This document shows, one piece after another, positions 24,701 through 36,800 of a DNA stretch of 64,000 bases (positions are counted from its first letter, which is position 1; every line of letters begins with the position of its first letter). Source of the DNA: Asterochloris sp. CNOR1 (Eukaryota > Chlorophyta > Trebouxiophyceae > Trebouxiales > Trebouxiaceae); contig OZ017749.1 of assembly GCA_963969365.1 (NCBI GenBank), positions 310,001-374,000 of the forward strand, given 5' to 3'. The notes beneath the pieces were generated by a model. The model made no database searches, was not told where the DNA came from, and saw nothing but the letters and a program-made list of their open reading frames with translations. Both the position numbers and the translations under genes were made by a program.

Positions 24701-27483
24701 TGCGGCCTTAACGTCTCTGGCAACTTCACCTGCCGCGCAAGTGAGCTGCAGCTTTTATAGCACCCAGTCTGCATTGCCTTTGATGTAAGATAATTCTTGA
24801 GCTGCAGCTTCCTGGGGGCTCAGCCTGCTTGTGCTTGTCAATGGGCAATGTGGTGAGCTGTAGCTCTCAGAACACCAAGTCTGCCCTTGCTTTGCTGTGG
24901 CAAGACTGTTGAGCTGCAGCTTTCAGAGCGCCTAGCCTGCTTGTGCCTCTCTGTGCGCAGAGTGGTGAGTTGCGTATCAATCAGCCTGTCTGTTTGGCTT
25001 CACTGTGCCGCAACTCGTCCCTGGCTGCTCACTCTGCACCCTGACCTCTCTGCATATCCTTGAAAGTCAATAAGGAGCCAAGTGGATTGCTAGGTATTGA
25101 TGCACACGGCTTTGTGTCCGAAGCTGCCTGCTGCTCAGCGTATGCCTGGGCTGACAGAATTGTGTCCCTGCCGCTGCCTCCATTGTGTCACTTGGCCCCG
25201 CACAGATCCTCTTGTACTATAGGCTGTGCTGCTGCGCAGGTAATGCAGCAGCAGGTGTGGCAGCAGCTCTGGCCCCAGAGGTAGAGGCGGCCGCCCCGGC
25301 TCTGGCCGACGTCACACCCGTCAGCCCTACAACAGTTGCTGCACCTCCCTCAGGACAGTCAGTGGCTGGAGTCCCGCTCGGTGAGCATGAGGCTGTAGAG
25401 AGCCATATACCATGGTAGCACACTCTCAGGGGCACCCTCCAATGCTTGAACCTTTCTTGCAACTGCGCTTGTCAGCACGTCATGAGGACAGAGTGTGATC
25501 ACCAGCTGCAGCCAGCTGTTCGCCACACTTTGTGGCGCCTATGCAACAGCCTTGCCATGGTCTGCTCATTCAAACAGTTGGCCTACCAGTGTGCCCCCTT
25601 GCAGCTATGACTGAATCTGCTCCTGCCTGCAGTGGTGACCGGCGTGAAGTCTGCAGTGGCAAATGGCGCCCCAGGGCAGCCTGCGACTGCTATCGCCAGC
25701 AACACAGGTGCTGGCACGCCTCCTGGCAGTCCTGTCACATCTTCGGCTGAGAGCGTCACCAAGAATGCCCCGGCCTCCTCCAGCGCAGAGAGCGTGTCCA
25801 CGAGTGGCCCTGCCAGCGCCTCCGCCAACTCAGCCAGCACCGGGCGGCGCCTGCACCAGGTCAGACCTCCCCTGCCTTGGTCCACGTGCACACTGTGAGC
25901 CACCACTGCATGGCGACTGTGCACGGCAATTGCCCTGCAGCATAAGCAGCACTTCTCGCTCTGGCGTACCGTCAGTGGTTATCCTTGATACGCCACAAGA
26001 GCTGGTCCCTACCCTGCCAGCCCTGCACATGATACCGCGCAGGACTGCTTGTGCCTGCCTTGCAGGCTTTCTTGAGCACGGACAGCAGCTCACTGCTCTC
26101 ACAGCCCTGAAATGCTACAGAATGCTTTCAGGGCTGCCCGCACCCCATGGGTCTAGCACGTACTCTGCAGGTCTTCAACACGGGCAGCGGCTCCATCTTC
26201 AGTGTGGCAGAGAACGAGCCCGCCATCGCCTGTGCAGCCGGCACTGGCCCACAGAACGCCTTCTCCAGCAGCACAGGCTCCAGCAGCGCCTCAGCCTCCT
26301 CAGTGGCCACCTCTGGGACCGGCAGTGGCACTGGTGAGCCCCTGGGGGCAGCCACGTCTTCGTCTTGCCTTCAGCCTAATGCAGCACTTCAAGTGCAAGT
26401 GTCTTGGGATGGATGCTGGGCTAGGCTGCGCTGGAAGCAATAGGAGAGGGGGGGCCAGACAGGGAACAGGATGACTATGGCGCCCTCTTCGGCCTCCCCT
26501 GGGATTAGCACCCTTGACTGGTGCGGCCTGCAAGCAATTTGCACATAGATCCATGTCTGGCAAGGTCTGCAGTGGGGCAGCATCTGTTGCCTCTGTGGTC
26601 TTCCCCTGGGACGCCCATCAGCGGGGTCATGAGGCCTTTTAGCATAGGGCACACAGACCAGGGGTGTGGCTAACGGCCCAGCGCAGCAGGTACAGCCTCT
26701 GTTAGCTCTGTGGCCTTCTCTGGGGCCAGGAATGGCAGCACTGACATCTGCAAGCTCACTGAAATTAGTGAGGTCCTGGGCGTGGCTATCTGCCCAGCGC
26801 GGCATGCAGCCTAGCTCTGTGATTTTCTGTGTGACCAGCACTGGCCTGATAAGCCCTGTAAGCACACCGCAACAATGTGTCTGGCCATCTTTCCATTGCA
26901 GCTGCCTCTGCCACCTCTGTGGAATCTGAAGATCAAGTGCTGTCGTGGGATGTCACAATCGACAGGTTGCATGCATATGATGGACGTCCAGGCTTGTTGC
27001 ATGGGTAATCTAGCCAACCCCTTGAGGCTTGCTATGCTGTAAACAGCTGGTCAGTGAGGGCCGCTGCATGCCTGGCTGTAGTGCATGCATGAAGTCCTGT
27101 CCATGCTGCCAACCTAGTGCTACCTGTGCATAGCTGAGCGCTGGTTGCCCGCATCATTTCCCTGCAGCCAACTTTGTGCTACCTGTGCATAGCTGAGCGC
27201 TGACTGCCCGCGTCATGTCCCTGCAGCCAACAAAGTGCTACCTGTGAAGAGCTGAGCGCTGACTTTTCTGTATCCTGTCCCTGCAGGCTGCACGCCCATT
27301 GCGTCCACTGTTCCTGAGGGCACAGCCGGCACAGCTGAGAGCTTCACAGGCACCGACTTCATAACCGCCTCCTCCCTGGGGAATGGCAGCGGAGTGTCAG
27401 GCGTCACCAGCGGCGTGTGTGAGGCGCCTGCATCAAGCCTGCAGATCTTCCAGTCCGGCTCTGTGGCTGCTCTGAATGGCTGA
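21773..27483 (+). CDS. secreted GIN-domain (DUF2807-like) protein with Ser/Ala-rich region
   Basis: Exons: 21773-22102, 22824-22996, 23627-23772, 24237-24310, 24626-24740, 25240-25380, 25633-25859, 26171-26333, one from 26902 (3' end unresolved, about 26985) and 27287-27483. Residues 1-21 (MSPLWTALACTCLLLASPAAA) are a signal peptide. Exons 1-4 encode repeating short beta-strands: FSRIQVCAPFNIVVAPNAS, IKVQVFLPSDAFERLVVSS, SGSISVLGFDVDNLLIQTSG, ANATVLASGTGSVFLLG, SNVTITGSVSGINRINF. This is the right-handed beta-solenoid style of DUF2807/GIN adhesin heads. Many N-x-S/T sites fit a secreted glycoprotein. Exons 6-8 are Ser/Ala/Thr/Gly-rich linkers, and the end (GCTPIASTVPEG...) has scattered cysteines. 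Function unknown; a wall or matrix role is inferred. Exon 1 uses a GC donor (CAG|GCAAGC). Confidence 0.75.
22590..22845 (+). repeat. tandem acceptor/exon-start copies, GIN-protein intron 1
   Basis: Copies of the exon 2 start with its acceptor occur at about 22608 (CACAGGTTCTCCTGCCCAGCGA), 22704 (CTGCAGGTCTTCGTTCTGCCCA) and 22818, the last being the real acceptor (CTGCAGGTCTTCCTGCCCAGTGA). The period is 95-115 bp. A CCCACTG triplication lies just before the used acceptor. Confidence 0.85.
23349..23640 (+). repeat. direct duplication of the exon 3 acceptor region
   Basis: ACCTCCACCTTGAGTGTCTGC...GGCAGACTGT (23351-23395) is a decayed copy of the stretch around the used acceptor, ACCTCCACCTTGAATGCCTGC...GGCAGACTGT (23598-23642). 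The foldback at 23401-23571 sits between the copies. Confidence 0.7.
23401..23571. repeat. intronic foldback (hairpin) element
   Basis: Inverted arms 23401-23449 and 23519-23571 include a perfectly complementary 35-nt core, 23410-23444 against 23528-23562 (TTGATCTGGGTGGCCTTGCC and onward). The loop is about 70 nt. It lies in the intron before exon 3 of the GIN-domain gene. It has the shape of a small MITE or foldback element. No clear target-site duplication was found. Confidence 0.85.
23748..23895 (+). repeat. duplicated exon 3 end plus donor, GIN-protein intron 3
   Basis: The exon end and donor (GCGCAACACCAGGAGTGAGC, from 23759) are repeated about 104 bp downstream as GCGCAACACCAGGGGTGAGC, both followed by TGCTGC. 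The downstream copy keeps a perfect GTGAGC donor. Confidence 0.85.
27108..27290 (+). repeat. three tandem acceptor copies before the last exon of the GIN-domain gene
   Basis: Units of about 60 bp (GTGCTACCTGTG, AGCTGAGCGCTG, then a CCCTGCAG acceptor) repeat three times at about 27118, 27177 and 27236. Only the last CTGCAG leads into the coding exon at 27287. The first two CTGCAG acceptors are followed by CCAAC. Confidence 0.85.
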
Positions 27484-27862
27484 GTCCCCCAAGATCAATG
27501 GACAAAATGCCCTTGCTGTTTTCCTGTCTATGAGAGCTCCTGCTTTGCAAGCTTAAGAATGATATCCAAATCCAAGTCATGCAAAACCCTTTTTTTGAAG
27601 TTACAGGTGATATGGTGACTCTGTGTGCATCAAGGACTTTAGGATCTTTCTGATTGCACTTCTGGGTGCACCTTGAGATGAGGGCCATCTGCCAGGCCAG
27701 CACAATGAAGGAGAGTAGTAGGTGGCCCTCGTCACGAGTGGGGATGCTGACTCGCGATGGCGCTGGGCAGCTGAAAGACGGATAATGAGTATGGCAGTAC
27801 TCTATCAGTTTGCCAGAGGCTGACGATGGGGGTGTGGTGAACACTGATGCAAGCAGTAACGT
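27484..27862. other. convergent spacer
   Basis: The 3' flanks of the GIN-domain gene (+) and NRDE2 (-). No gene recognised. Confidence 0.4.
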
Positions 27863-30800
27863 TCAGGTGGCAGGCTCTGCTGGCAGCGGCTCCACCTCTG
27901 CTGGCTGTGGCTCCACCTCCATGGCAGTGGCCATCAGTATCTCATACACGTCGGTGTGCAGGCGCAGCTGCTTCTCCTTCATCAGCTCAATCAGCTCCCC
28001 ACGCTCCTTGGCTGCCATCTGCAACGGCAAACAGACATGCCCAGTGGAGAAGCTCTCAAATGGTGTTGGTGTGTGCTTCTCGCCTGCCATGCGCCATTGA
28101 AGCTGCACCCTGAGTACGGATGGTTGCTTGTTGCCCCCATATCTGAGCACTGCAGCTCCTGAGGCACACTGTAGCAGCTGAGGCATGACCAGCCTGGCCT
28201 TGCAGTGACTGCCAGCAGGTGTGGGCCTGGTGTGGTGCCTGCAAATGAATGGCCTGGCAAAGGAGGGAAGTGCCTGACAGGGGAGTCTGGCCAGGCTGAT
28301 ATAGCTGTGACAGCCAGCAGGTGCATGCAGAGTGTGCTGTGTATGCCGTCCAGCCAAAGCGCCTGCAGCTGGCTCACCTGACGAGCCAATGCTTGTATGC
28401 CGTTCAGCCATAGCGCGTTGCACCAGCTGCAGCGAGGCTGTGGGCAAGGCCACCACAGCATACAGGACAGAGCTGGCCCTGAGTCCAGGCGACTGCTCAC
28501 CTCATGGACTGGAGCTTGTGAAATGATCCAGCCACAGCAATTGCACCCGGCTCACCTGACAGGCCACAGCTCAGCCACAGCGCCTTGCATCAGGTGCAGG
28601 CGTGGACAGAAACCCTAGGCCCCTATGCCGTCCAGCCCACAACTCCTGCACCTCGCTCACCTGGTGGGCCAGAGCTTGCATGCCGGCCAGCCACAGTGCC
28701 TTGCACCTGGCTCACCTGATGGGCCAGAGCTAGGGTTTAGGGTTTAGGTTCTAGGGCTGTTGTAGGCCATCCAGCCCACAGCACGTGCACCTCGCTCACC
28801 TGGTGCGCCAGAGCTTGTATGCCGTCCAGCCACAGCGCCTTGCACCAGGTGCAGGCATGGACCGCGCGCAGCATGATGCGGCGAGCGCTCTCAGGGCGCC
28901 CCCTGTGGAGCTCGTAGGCCAGGTAGCAGCGCCACAGCAGCGGGGACTGGCGGGTCTGCTTGTGGTTGACTGCCCTCTCAAACAGCCTCTGCATGGCAGC
29001 CGTCTCAAAATGCACAACAGCTTTCAGTATGGCTGGATTTCCACAGATAACTGATGTTGCTTGGAGTTGGGTTGTCTGATGTGCAGTGCAAGCACATGGG
29101 CAGGCAGCAGGGTCTTGCACATGCTCGATGGGAAGCAATGCCCCATGGCCAACAGTTGTATTGGCCTGTATCCCAACAATCACCTTGCCTGGACAAAGTC
29201 TGTTCTGGGACAGGACTTCCTGGCACGGACAGTGTCACGATGTGCTCAACCCCACCTGACGGGCAGGACAAAGCATATCATCAGTGGTAAATCATGCCCA
29301 GCGTGCAGGTTGTCGCGACCTGAAATTGGCCACCGCCCTCACCTGCACCCGATGGGCTCCCGCCGGCAGCAGGGCTTCGCTGCGCAGCGCCAGCAGCCAC
29401 AGCGCCACTGCAGCTGTCTCCTCGCACATGAGCCCGAGCTCACGCCGCAGGCGGGAGGCTGTGTGGGCTCGCCGCTCGCAGTCGGCCAGCAGGCCTGCCA
29501 GGGTGGCGCTGCGGGGGTACACTTCGAGGGCCTGCAAGTGCAACACAGAATACATTCCTTGGGTGTGAAGTCCTGGTACATGGTGCACCATTGCAGTGTG
29601 CCAGGACATCACAGCTGCCAGGGCTGCGCTGCAATGGTGATTCTCGTTTTCAGGGCCTGCAGATTCGGAGAAAGACAATGGGTCAGCTGCAGTGAGCAGA
29701 GTCTGCTTGCGCTGCACAGTGGCAGCGCCCATGTTCGCAGTGGAAGACGCAGTGCGCGGTGGCAGGGGCATGCAGCAAGCCAGCTGCCTGCCGGACTGCT
29801 GCTTGAGCAGATGTCCAGAGCCTGCAGGGACGGCCCCAGCAGCTCAGTGGGAGCCTGCATCGATTGTGCTGTGGCTGTCCTTGACTAAAGCCCGAACTGT
29901 TGAATGATGCATGTGACATGCCTGCTGCTGGGTTGCAGCAGCCCTTTGATCCAGATAGACGCAGCCTGGCAGCATGCCTGGTGCAGCATAGGGCTGTGCG
30001 ACCATAGCTGCACCGGCTGCCGGAGCCATCTGGCCCTGCAGCCGTTGCACAAGGTGCAGATGCCCCAATCACCACTCAGCCCAGGCTGCTCATATGCCTC
30101 CTGACTCAGAAGTGCCTTCTAAACTGCTCGTCTTCAGAAAAGGCAGTCGCTGGCCTGCAGGCTGGAATTCAGCTCCCACCTTGACGCCATGCCGCTCAAT
30201 CTCTTGACTGAGGAGCACACTCAATCACTTGTGGCCATTGTGCTCAATGAAATGCTGTGTTGACCAAATAGGGCAGCAGGTCTGGGCAGGGCTGCACACC
30301 TGCTTCAGCGCCAGCCGCGCCTGCCCTGGGGGCAGCACCGATGACCGGTTGCTGCTGTAGGCCAGCAGCATGCTGCAGCGCCGGGTGTGCAGCTGCTCAA
30401 TCACAATGCTGCTGCGCTGCACCTGCACGGCATCCCAAACCCTGATCGTGCACGGGCCGGAGTTTCATCAAGCTGGCTTGAGAGGCGCAGGCTGTACACG
30501 CTGAACACAGGCACTCTGCATTTGCCCCGACACAGCAGTGTGTTATGGAGACCTGAAAAGTTGCTGCCCTACAAGTCAGAGCGCTAGCAAGATACAGCTG
30601 CACAGCTGCATGCATGAGATACTGTAACAGCTTTGTGTGCAGAGACGTCCTGCGCAGCGAACTGACATGCAGGTCTCACATCAAGACAAGCTCCTACATC
30701 TATGGCCATGACTTCAAGGTGCTGCGGTTGACTTGACAGAGTACCCTGTAAATACCTTAACACCCCTCACCTGCGGCGGCGTGCTCTGCAAGGCGTTGCT

Positions 30801-33800
30801 GAACAGCCTGTCGGCTGCAGGGACGCCCCCTGATGCCCCCACCAGAGCCTGCATGTGCTGGCTGCCAACAGACAGGCTGGGCAGGAGCTCCTCGTACAGA
30901 GCTGCTGCTGCCACAACTGCAGCTGAGGCCTGGGAAAGGCCTGAGGCCGCCGAAGCAAAGATGGCACCCAGCTTGGTCTGGAAGGCCCGGCGGGTGTCAG
31001 CCAGAAGGTCTGTAGTGAAGCCAGCTGCTGCAGGTATGCCTGCACAGGGGCAGCAGTGACATGTGGGACATGACTGGCAGGACTGTACAGGGGCTGGATG
31101 GGCTCAGCAAGCAGCTCAAGGCATGGGCTCCCAGCACAGGCAACCCCATGCTGTCTGGTCAGCTGGAAGGGTGCACCAGGTGCTGTGCGGCAGACAGCTG
31201 CGGCCTGCAGCCCTCACAGTTGTAAAAGCCAGAAGCACTGCCATGTGTGCACTTACTGTGGTGAGAGGCAGCAGAGTGCTCATAATCATCTTCATGGCAA
31301 TGTTGGTGCAGGCAGGGTGGGGCTGGCTACACACCTTTGGGTGGTGCTCTATAAGCAATGTAGGGTAGGCCGGTGGCGAACCAGCCCAGGACATGCAGTG
31401 CGCGGGCTGCAGCGTCGGGAACTTCGACCCGCGACAGCTCCATCTCTGCATAGGCCAAGGCCAGGCTGGCGCCGTGCTGCTCTGAGGCGCCGGGCAGGCT
31501 TCCCAGGGAGGCCAATGCTGCATCGTACACCTTGCGGGCTGCCTGCACAACAGCTTGCGCCTGATGCATGGCAGAAAGGAACTTCGAGGTACACAAGTCA
31601 GGCAACCTGTATGCTGACCTGCACAAACTTGTGGCAGGTCTCGATCACGGCAGAACTTTGACAAGCTTGACAGCCTGCACTGTAACAGCACAGTGCTGCC
31701 CTTTGGCTTGTTGCTTCATAAGCTGCTGAGCTGCCATGTAAAGAGACAGACAGCACCCCAAAAAGTGGCGGCAGACTCTGAGCTGACGTGGGCTTGCAAG
31801 TGTAGGAGCAGGGATCTGCAAGGACAGGTGGTGCACCTGCACCAGTCTCACGTCCAGCTGTGGCGGGCTACCATTTGCCACACAGAACAAGTATTGTGAG
31901 TAAGCCCAACCTTATTCAGAAGCCCTTCTGCAGCTTTTGCTCCAGCTGCGTGTACATGCCGCTTACAGGCACAAGACCAGATGGCACCACAGAGCCTCTC
32001 AAATCCGATGCTGAGCACGTTTGGCAGTGAGGAGAATCCCTACAGCGCTTGCATGTGTTTCTCACCTTGGCATGCCTTGCCTGCACCTCTAGCTGTGCAT
32101 AGGCTGCCCATAGGTCCATGTCCTCCCGCCGCAGCGCCAGCAGGCGCTTGGCTGTGCCCCGCGCACGGTCAAAGTGAAAGCCCTGCAAGGGCGCTCCCCT
32201 GGGGGCGCTCTTAGGGCTGCCTACGCTCTCGTCCTCACAGGCTGCTGCTTCCACAGCCATCAGAGCACGGCACAGGTGACCTCGCCAGTCATCCGCGCCT
32301 GGCAGCCGCTGCCCAGCTGTCAGCAGCTGCTCAAGCAGGCGGGCCAGGAAGGCTCGCCGCGAGCTGTGCTCCTGAAACCAGGGCAGTGCTGCAGCAGCGC
32401 CTGGCTCCCTGGGATCAAGGGTGGCTGATCCCGGTTCTAGCCACAACAGGCGTGGGTCAAGTGATTCATCTGTGCCTGCAAAGCCCGGTGCAGCCCTTGC
32501 CTGAGCATAAGCGTGCAGGATGCAACATGTTTGCAAAAGACAGTTTGCATGCTCCACTTGCACATGCCAGTTGAATTAGCTGGAGCTGAGTGAGAGATGA
32601 CAATGATGTACGCACATGAGGCCAACGCAACCGCTGTTGCTTAAAACCAGCAGTGCGTTGCACATAACACCTCAAGGTGCACCAGCTGCAATGACAACCC
32701 ATGCAAGGCCCCTGCATGAGAAGGTACCACATCAATTTCGGCATACTGCTACTCACACTGCAACCCACATCTGCAATGTCGCACAAACAGCATGACAGCT
32801 GACATGAAAAGCTCACCTTGTCTGGAGCTGCTCTGCTGCAGCAGCACCTGAGCCAAGCTGCCAGAGGCCTCTTCACGTGCAGCGTCCTCACCAGCCGCTG
32901 CCGCAGAGTTGCTGCTCTGCCAGGGAGGGAGGGGTGCTCCCAGCAGGGCCAGGCTCTGGAGGACCAGCTGCTGCAGCGCTCGAGGGCCCACTGCACAGCA
33001 AGGATGCATAGCCTGAGCGGCTGCTGACTCGAAGGACAGCCGTGTGTCATGACCAAGCAAGATCGGCTGCAGCTCCAGTTGCAGCGTCACTTTTGACTGG
33101 AGTCAGAGTCACTGCACAGCAAGCAGGCACTGCTTCATGGGGGCTAGAGGCTGGCCCACAAATTGTTGGGAACCCAAACTGCCTCAGAGCACGTGAACGT
33201 GGACATCTGCACATGTTGGCAAAGCAAGCTACAATGTCAGAAGCTGAAGGGATGAGGTGCAGTGCTTTGCTACCATGTTGTGTGTGATCTGCTGAGTACA
33301 TCATGCTGACACTGCATCAAGGGGCCTGAAGGCTGGCCAGCGGACCATTCTCAACCCAGATCACCTCAGAGCACATCAGAGCGGACAGCCAAACCAGTTG
33401 CGCAAGCAAGCTGTGATGCCTGATATGGATGAGCTGCGGTGAGTAACACTGTCATGTGGAGAGTGATTTGCTGAGCACCCTGGGCTCACCTGGACCTATG
33501 AGACAGCTTGAGATGTCTGAGTAGGTGACTCGACTGCCCTCGTCATCAGTATCCTCATCTGCCTCAGCAGCACTGCCACCATCATGCTCTGCAGCATGAC
33601 ACCGGGCATGCTCTGATGGTAGTGAAAGGCAACAGCAAACTGCTTTACAACACAGGAGCATGACCGTTGCACTCCCTGCCGCTGCCCTGCTCCTCAAAGA
33701 GGTCCGCACCTGCTGCAGAGTGCGGCCGCTGCGGCTGCCACCTCTCCCTGCTGCGCCGCCTCTCCTCTGCTGCCCACCGCTGCGCCACCGCTGGGGGCAC

Positions 33801-36800
33801 CACCCCCTCAGCTGTCTGCAGCTGCTCGATGCGCTGCTCCAGCTGCAGGCCCAGCTGAGTCAGCAGCTCCTCTTCTGAAGCCTCCTGAGGAGCTGGCTCA
33901 GGATCCAGCTCAGCCTCAGCATCATCCTCTGCAGCGTCAGCTGCAGCCGCAGCTGGTGTGCTCTCCTGCAGGGGAGCAGCACTTGCGTGAGCCAGCAATT
34001 CTTTGTCTGACACTACCTCAGGAGCCAGCTCAGGATGCATCAGGTCGTCCTCTGAGACCTCCTCAGGACCTGGCTCAGGAGTCAGGTTGGGCTTGGCCTT
34101 GGGCTCAGTGACGGAAGCAGCAGGTATGACTGCCTGCGCAAGAGATGGCCCTCAGCTTAAACGCAGCTGCTCATATGTTAATCAGCCGTGCAGGGCATGC
34201 ATAGGGGATGAACAGCACGGCTCAATGCATTTGCACAATCTGATGCTTCCTTGAAGTCCAAAAGTGCGGCTGCACGGCTTTGCAGGCAACCACCCAGAGC
34301 ATGCTGGATGACATCAGCAGAGTAAGAGGCACACGCATGCAAGCTACTGCAGCATTTCAGACCTACCACAACATCCTAACCTGGGTGTGACATTGGATAT
34401 GAGGCCAAGAAGGCACACAGCTGCACGCCCATCGACAGGCATGAGATGCTGGCACTGCAGACATAGACTTCAGCTGAGGGATGAAGGTCACTGTTTGCCT
34501 CTGCATCTCCTCGATCTTCCACCACTGGCAGCAATCCTGGCTCCTGTTGCTCTGCTGCAGAGCCCACGTCCATCTGAGCCCATCCCGTCCAGCCCCCAGG
34601 TTGCACCTCATCTGGCCCTGCATGGCAAGGCATGAAATCATTCGCAGCATGTTTGCACCTCATCTGGTCCTGCATGGAATGGCGTGCCCTTTTTCACAGC
34701 TTGTTTGCACCTCATCTGACCCTGCATGGAAAGGCGTGAACCTTTTCACAGCGTGGTTGCACCTCACCTGGCCCTGCATGGAAAGGAGTGAAGTCTTTCA
34801 CAGCGTGGTTGCACCTCATCCAGCCCTGCAGTGAAAGGCGTGAACCTGTTCACAGCGTGTTTGCAAATGTTTCATTGTCTGGCCAGAAGTAAGAAGCAGA
34901 CTGCAGCAATGAGCTCAGCGAGAGAGATACGTGTAAGCATCAGCTTGTCTGCTGCCATTGCACTGACTGGCACACAGAGCTTCGGATGGTCCTGCGCAAC
35001 AAGTGACCTGTCAGGCAGCAGACTGGAGCCCTAAGCTGCACGACGCAGCCGTGCAGCGCGCAAATGCAGTCAGACCTTTGTGCAGCAACGAGGGCCTGAG
35101 CAGTTGGTGTGCAGCCATACACACTTCAATCTGGCCCACCTACCAAACCACCCTAACTTTTCCTGAGAGCCCCCCTCCCCGGTTAGACAGCACTGCACTT
35201 TAGAGATCATGTCCCTAGGAGTAGGCTGCAGGTTCAGGTCAGGAAAGTACAATCCCTGCCGTCTAACATGTTGCTCAGACCAGACAAATTTGTAACCTAC
35301 CTGGATCATCCTCCGGCGGAAGAGGGGGTGGCGGCTCAGTTTCAGCCAGCCACCACTGGGCCCACGTCTGAGCGCCAGGCTCCCCCAACAGTGGGGCTGC
35401 ACTGTCCCAGAAACGCTCAAAGACGCGCATCTTGGACGCCTCGCCACCTGCAGCGCCGGGACGACACATGGTGGCAGTCTGGTGCTGGGGCTAGGCAAAG
35501 CTGGTGGGACTATAAGTTGTATGTGAGAAGCCTCACAACCTGCAGCGTGGGAGCAGCAAGCTTGCTGTGAATAGTAGGGATGTCTGGCAGCTATGGAGCA
35601 TGCGCTGATAGGTCGTGAAGGGCTGGGGGGTGTGGCATCTTCTGGGCTTCCAGATCTGCAGCATAGTGATGGGATGCTTTTCAGGATCCAGCAGTGGAGG
35701 TGCCTTACCACCTGCAGCTCCAATTAGCTCTGACAGGGTGCCTGAGGCCCATGCAGCCCTGTTGCAAAGTTGAGAGGGGCATACTGTGGAGAGGCTGCAC
35801 TCGTGACACCTTGATGTTGCAGACAGCTGCCTTGGGGCGCTGCTTGTCTGGAACCAGCGGCTCTGTACTTCATGCCTGATGCAAAGCAGTTTCCTGTGAG
35901 CCAAGGATCTTCAAGCTGTGCTTGCTGACCACGCATGCCCACTGAGCCTGATGCAGCTATGCACCGCCATACACCAGGCTGCCTGTAATAGCTGTGCAGG
36001 ACAGTCAGGTGGCCATCAGTTGTGCCGCCTGCTTGCCACCCATTGGCCAGCAGGAGTGCACACAGGCCTCTCCTGTCATGAGAGGTACAAAGGAGGCAGC
36101 TGTCCTCCTGGTGGGTCTGCCTGTCATACAATGACCTCTCACATATGCACACCAAGCCCACCGGCTATGACAGGCGCAGGGAAGCAGCTGTATTCCAAGT
36201 TTGCCTGTAGCCTGGCCACCGCCAGCTCTGTGTTGCCTGTCTGTATGTCCAGGCGGCACATGCTGGCCAGCATGGCCACCAGAGCCTCCTCAATTGCAGC
36301 GCACACCTCTGAGGGGGCCCCGTCATGTAGGCGAGCGGCGCGCTCGGCCCTCAGTGCCTGCGTACCCAAGTCAACAGCATTCAACTCACTCAGTCAATAG
36401 AGCCTGCACAATTGACACTCACTCAACCTTTGGGCGCACCTCTAGACCTCGCTGAAATAAAGCCAGAGACGCACAGCAGGTCTGCCGTGGAAGCCAGGAA
36501 CTCACAGCAGAGGAGACCAGATGTGCAGTCCTTGCATGAGAAGGGCTCCATGAGGACATCAAGCACATGACCAGGCTCCACAAACCAGAGTTGTGAATCC
36601 CTTAGCCATGCAGCTTGCCAGAGTGGGATTGGATGGCTGACACTGTGCATGGTGCAGCAGCCCCAACAGTTGCATACAGATTCAACATGAACCTCAGCGG
36701 GAGTTGCTCTGCCGTCAGTGCCTGCGTGCAAATTGCAAGCTTTGCCGCTGCAGAAGTCTGCCGGGTTTGAGGTGTGTGGTTTCCAGCTTGCAGAGCCTTC

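Noticed and set aside
27991-28500. Long minus-strand frame rich in CWLDGI-like repeats
   Set aside because: It consists of intronic echoes of NRDE2 exon 20, not an independent gene.
28200-28830. CRISPR-like or satellite array
   Set aside because: Unit length and spacing vary, the units match a neighbouring exon, and the genome is eukaryotic.
35725-35993. TAGCT on both sides of repeat copy A as a target-site duplication
   Set aside because: Copy B has TAGCT at the equivalent 5' end but not on the other side, so TAGCT is probably part of the unit.
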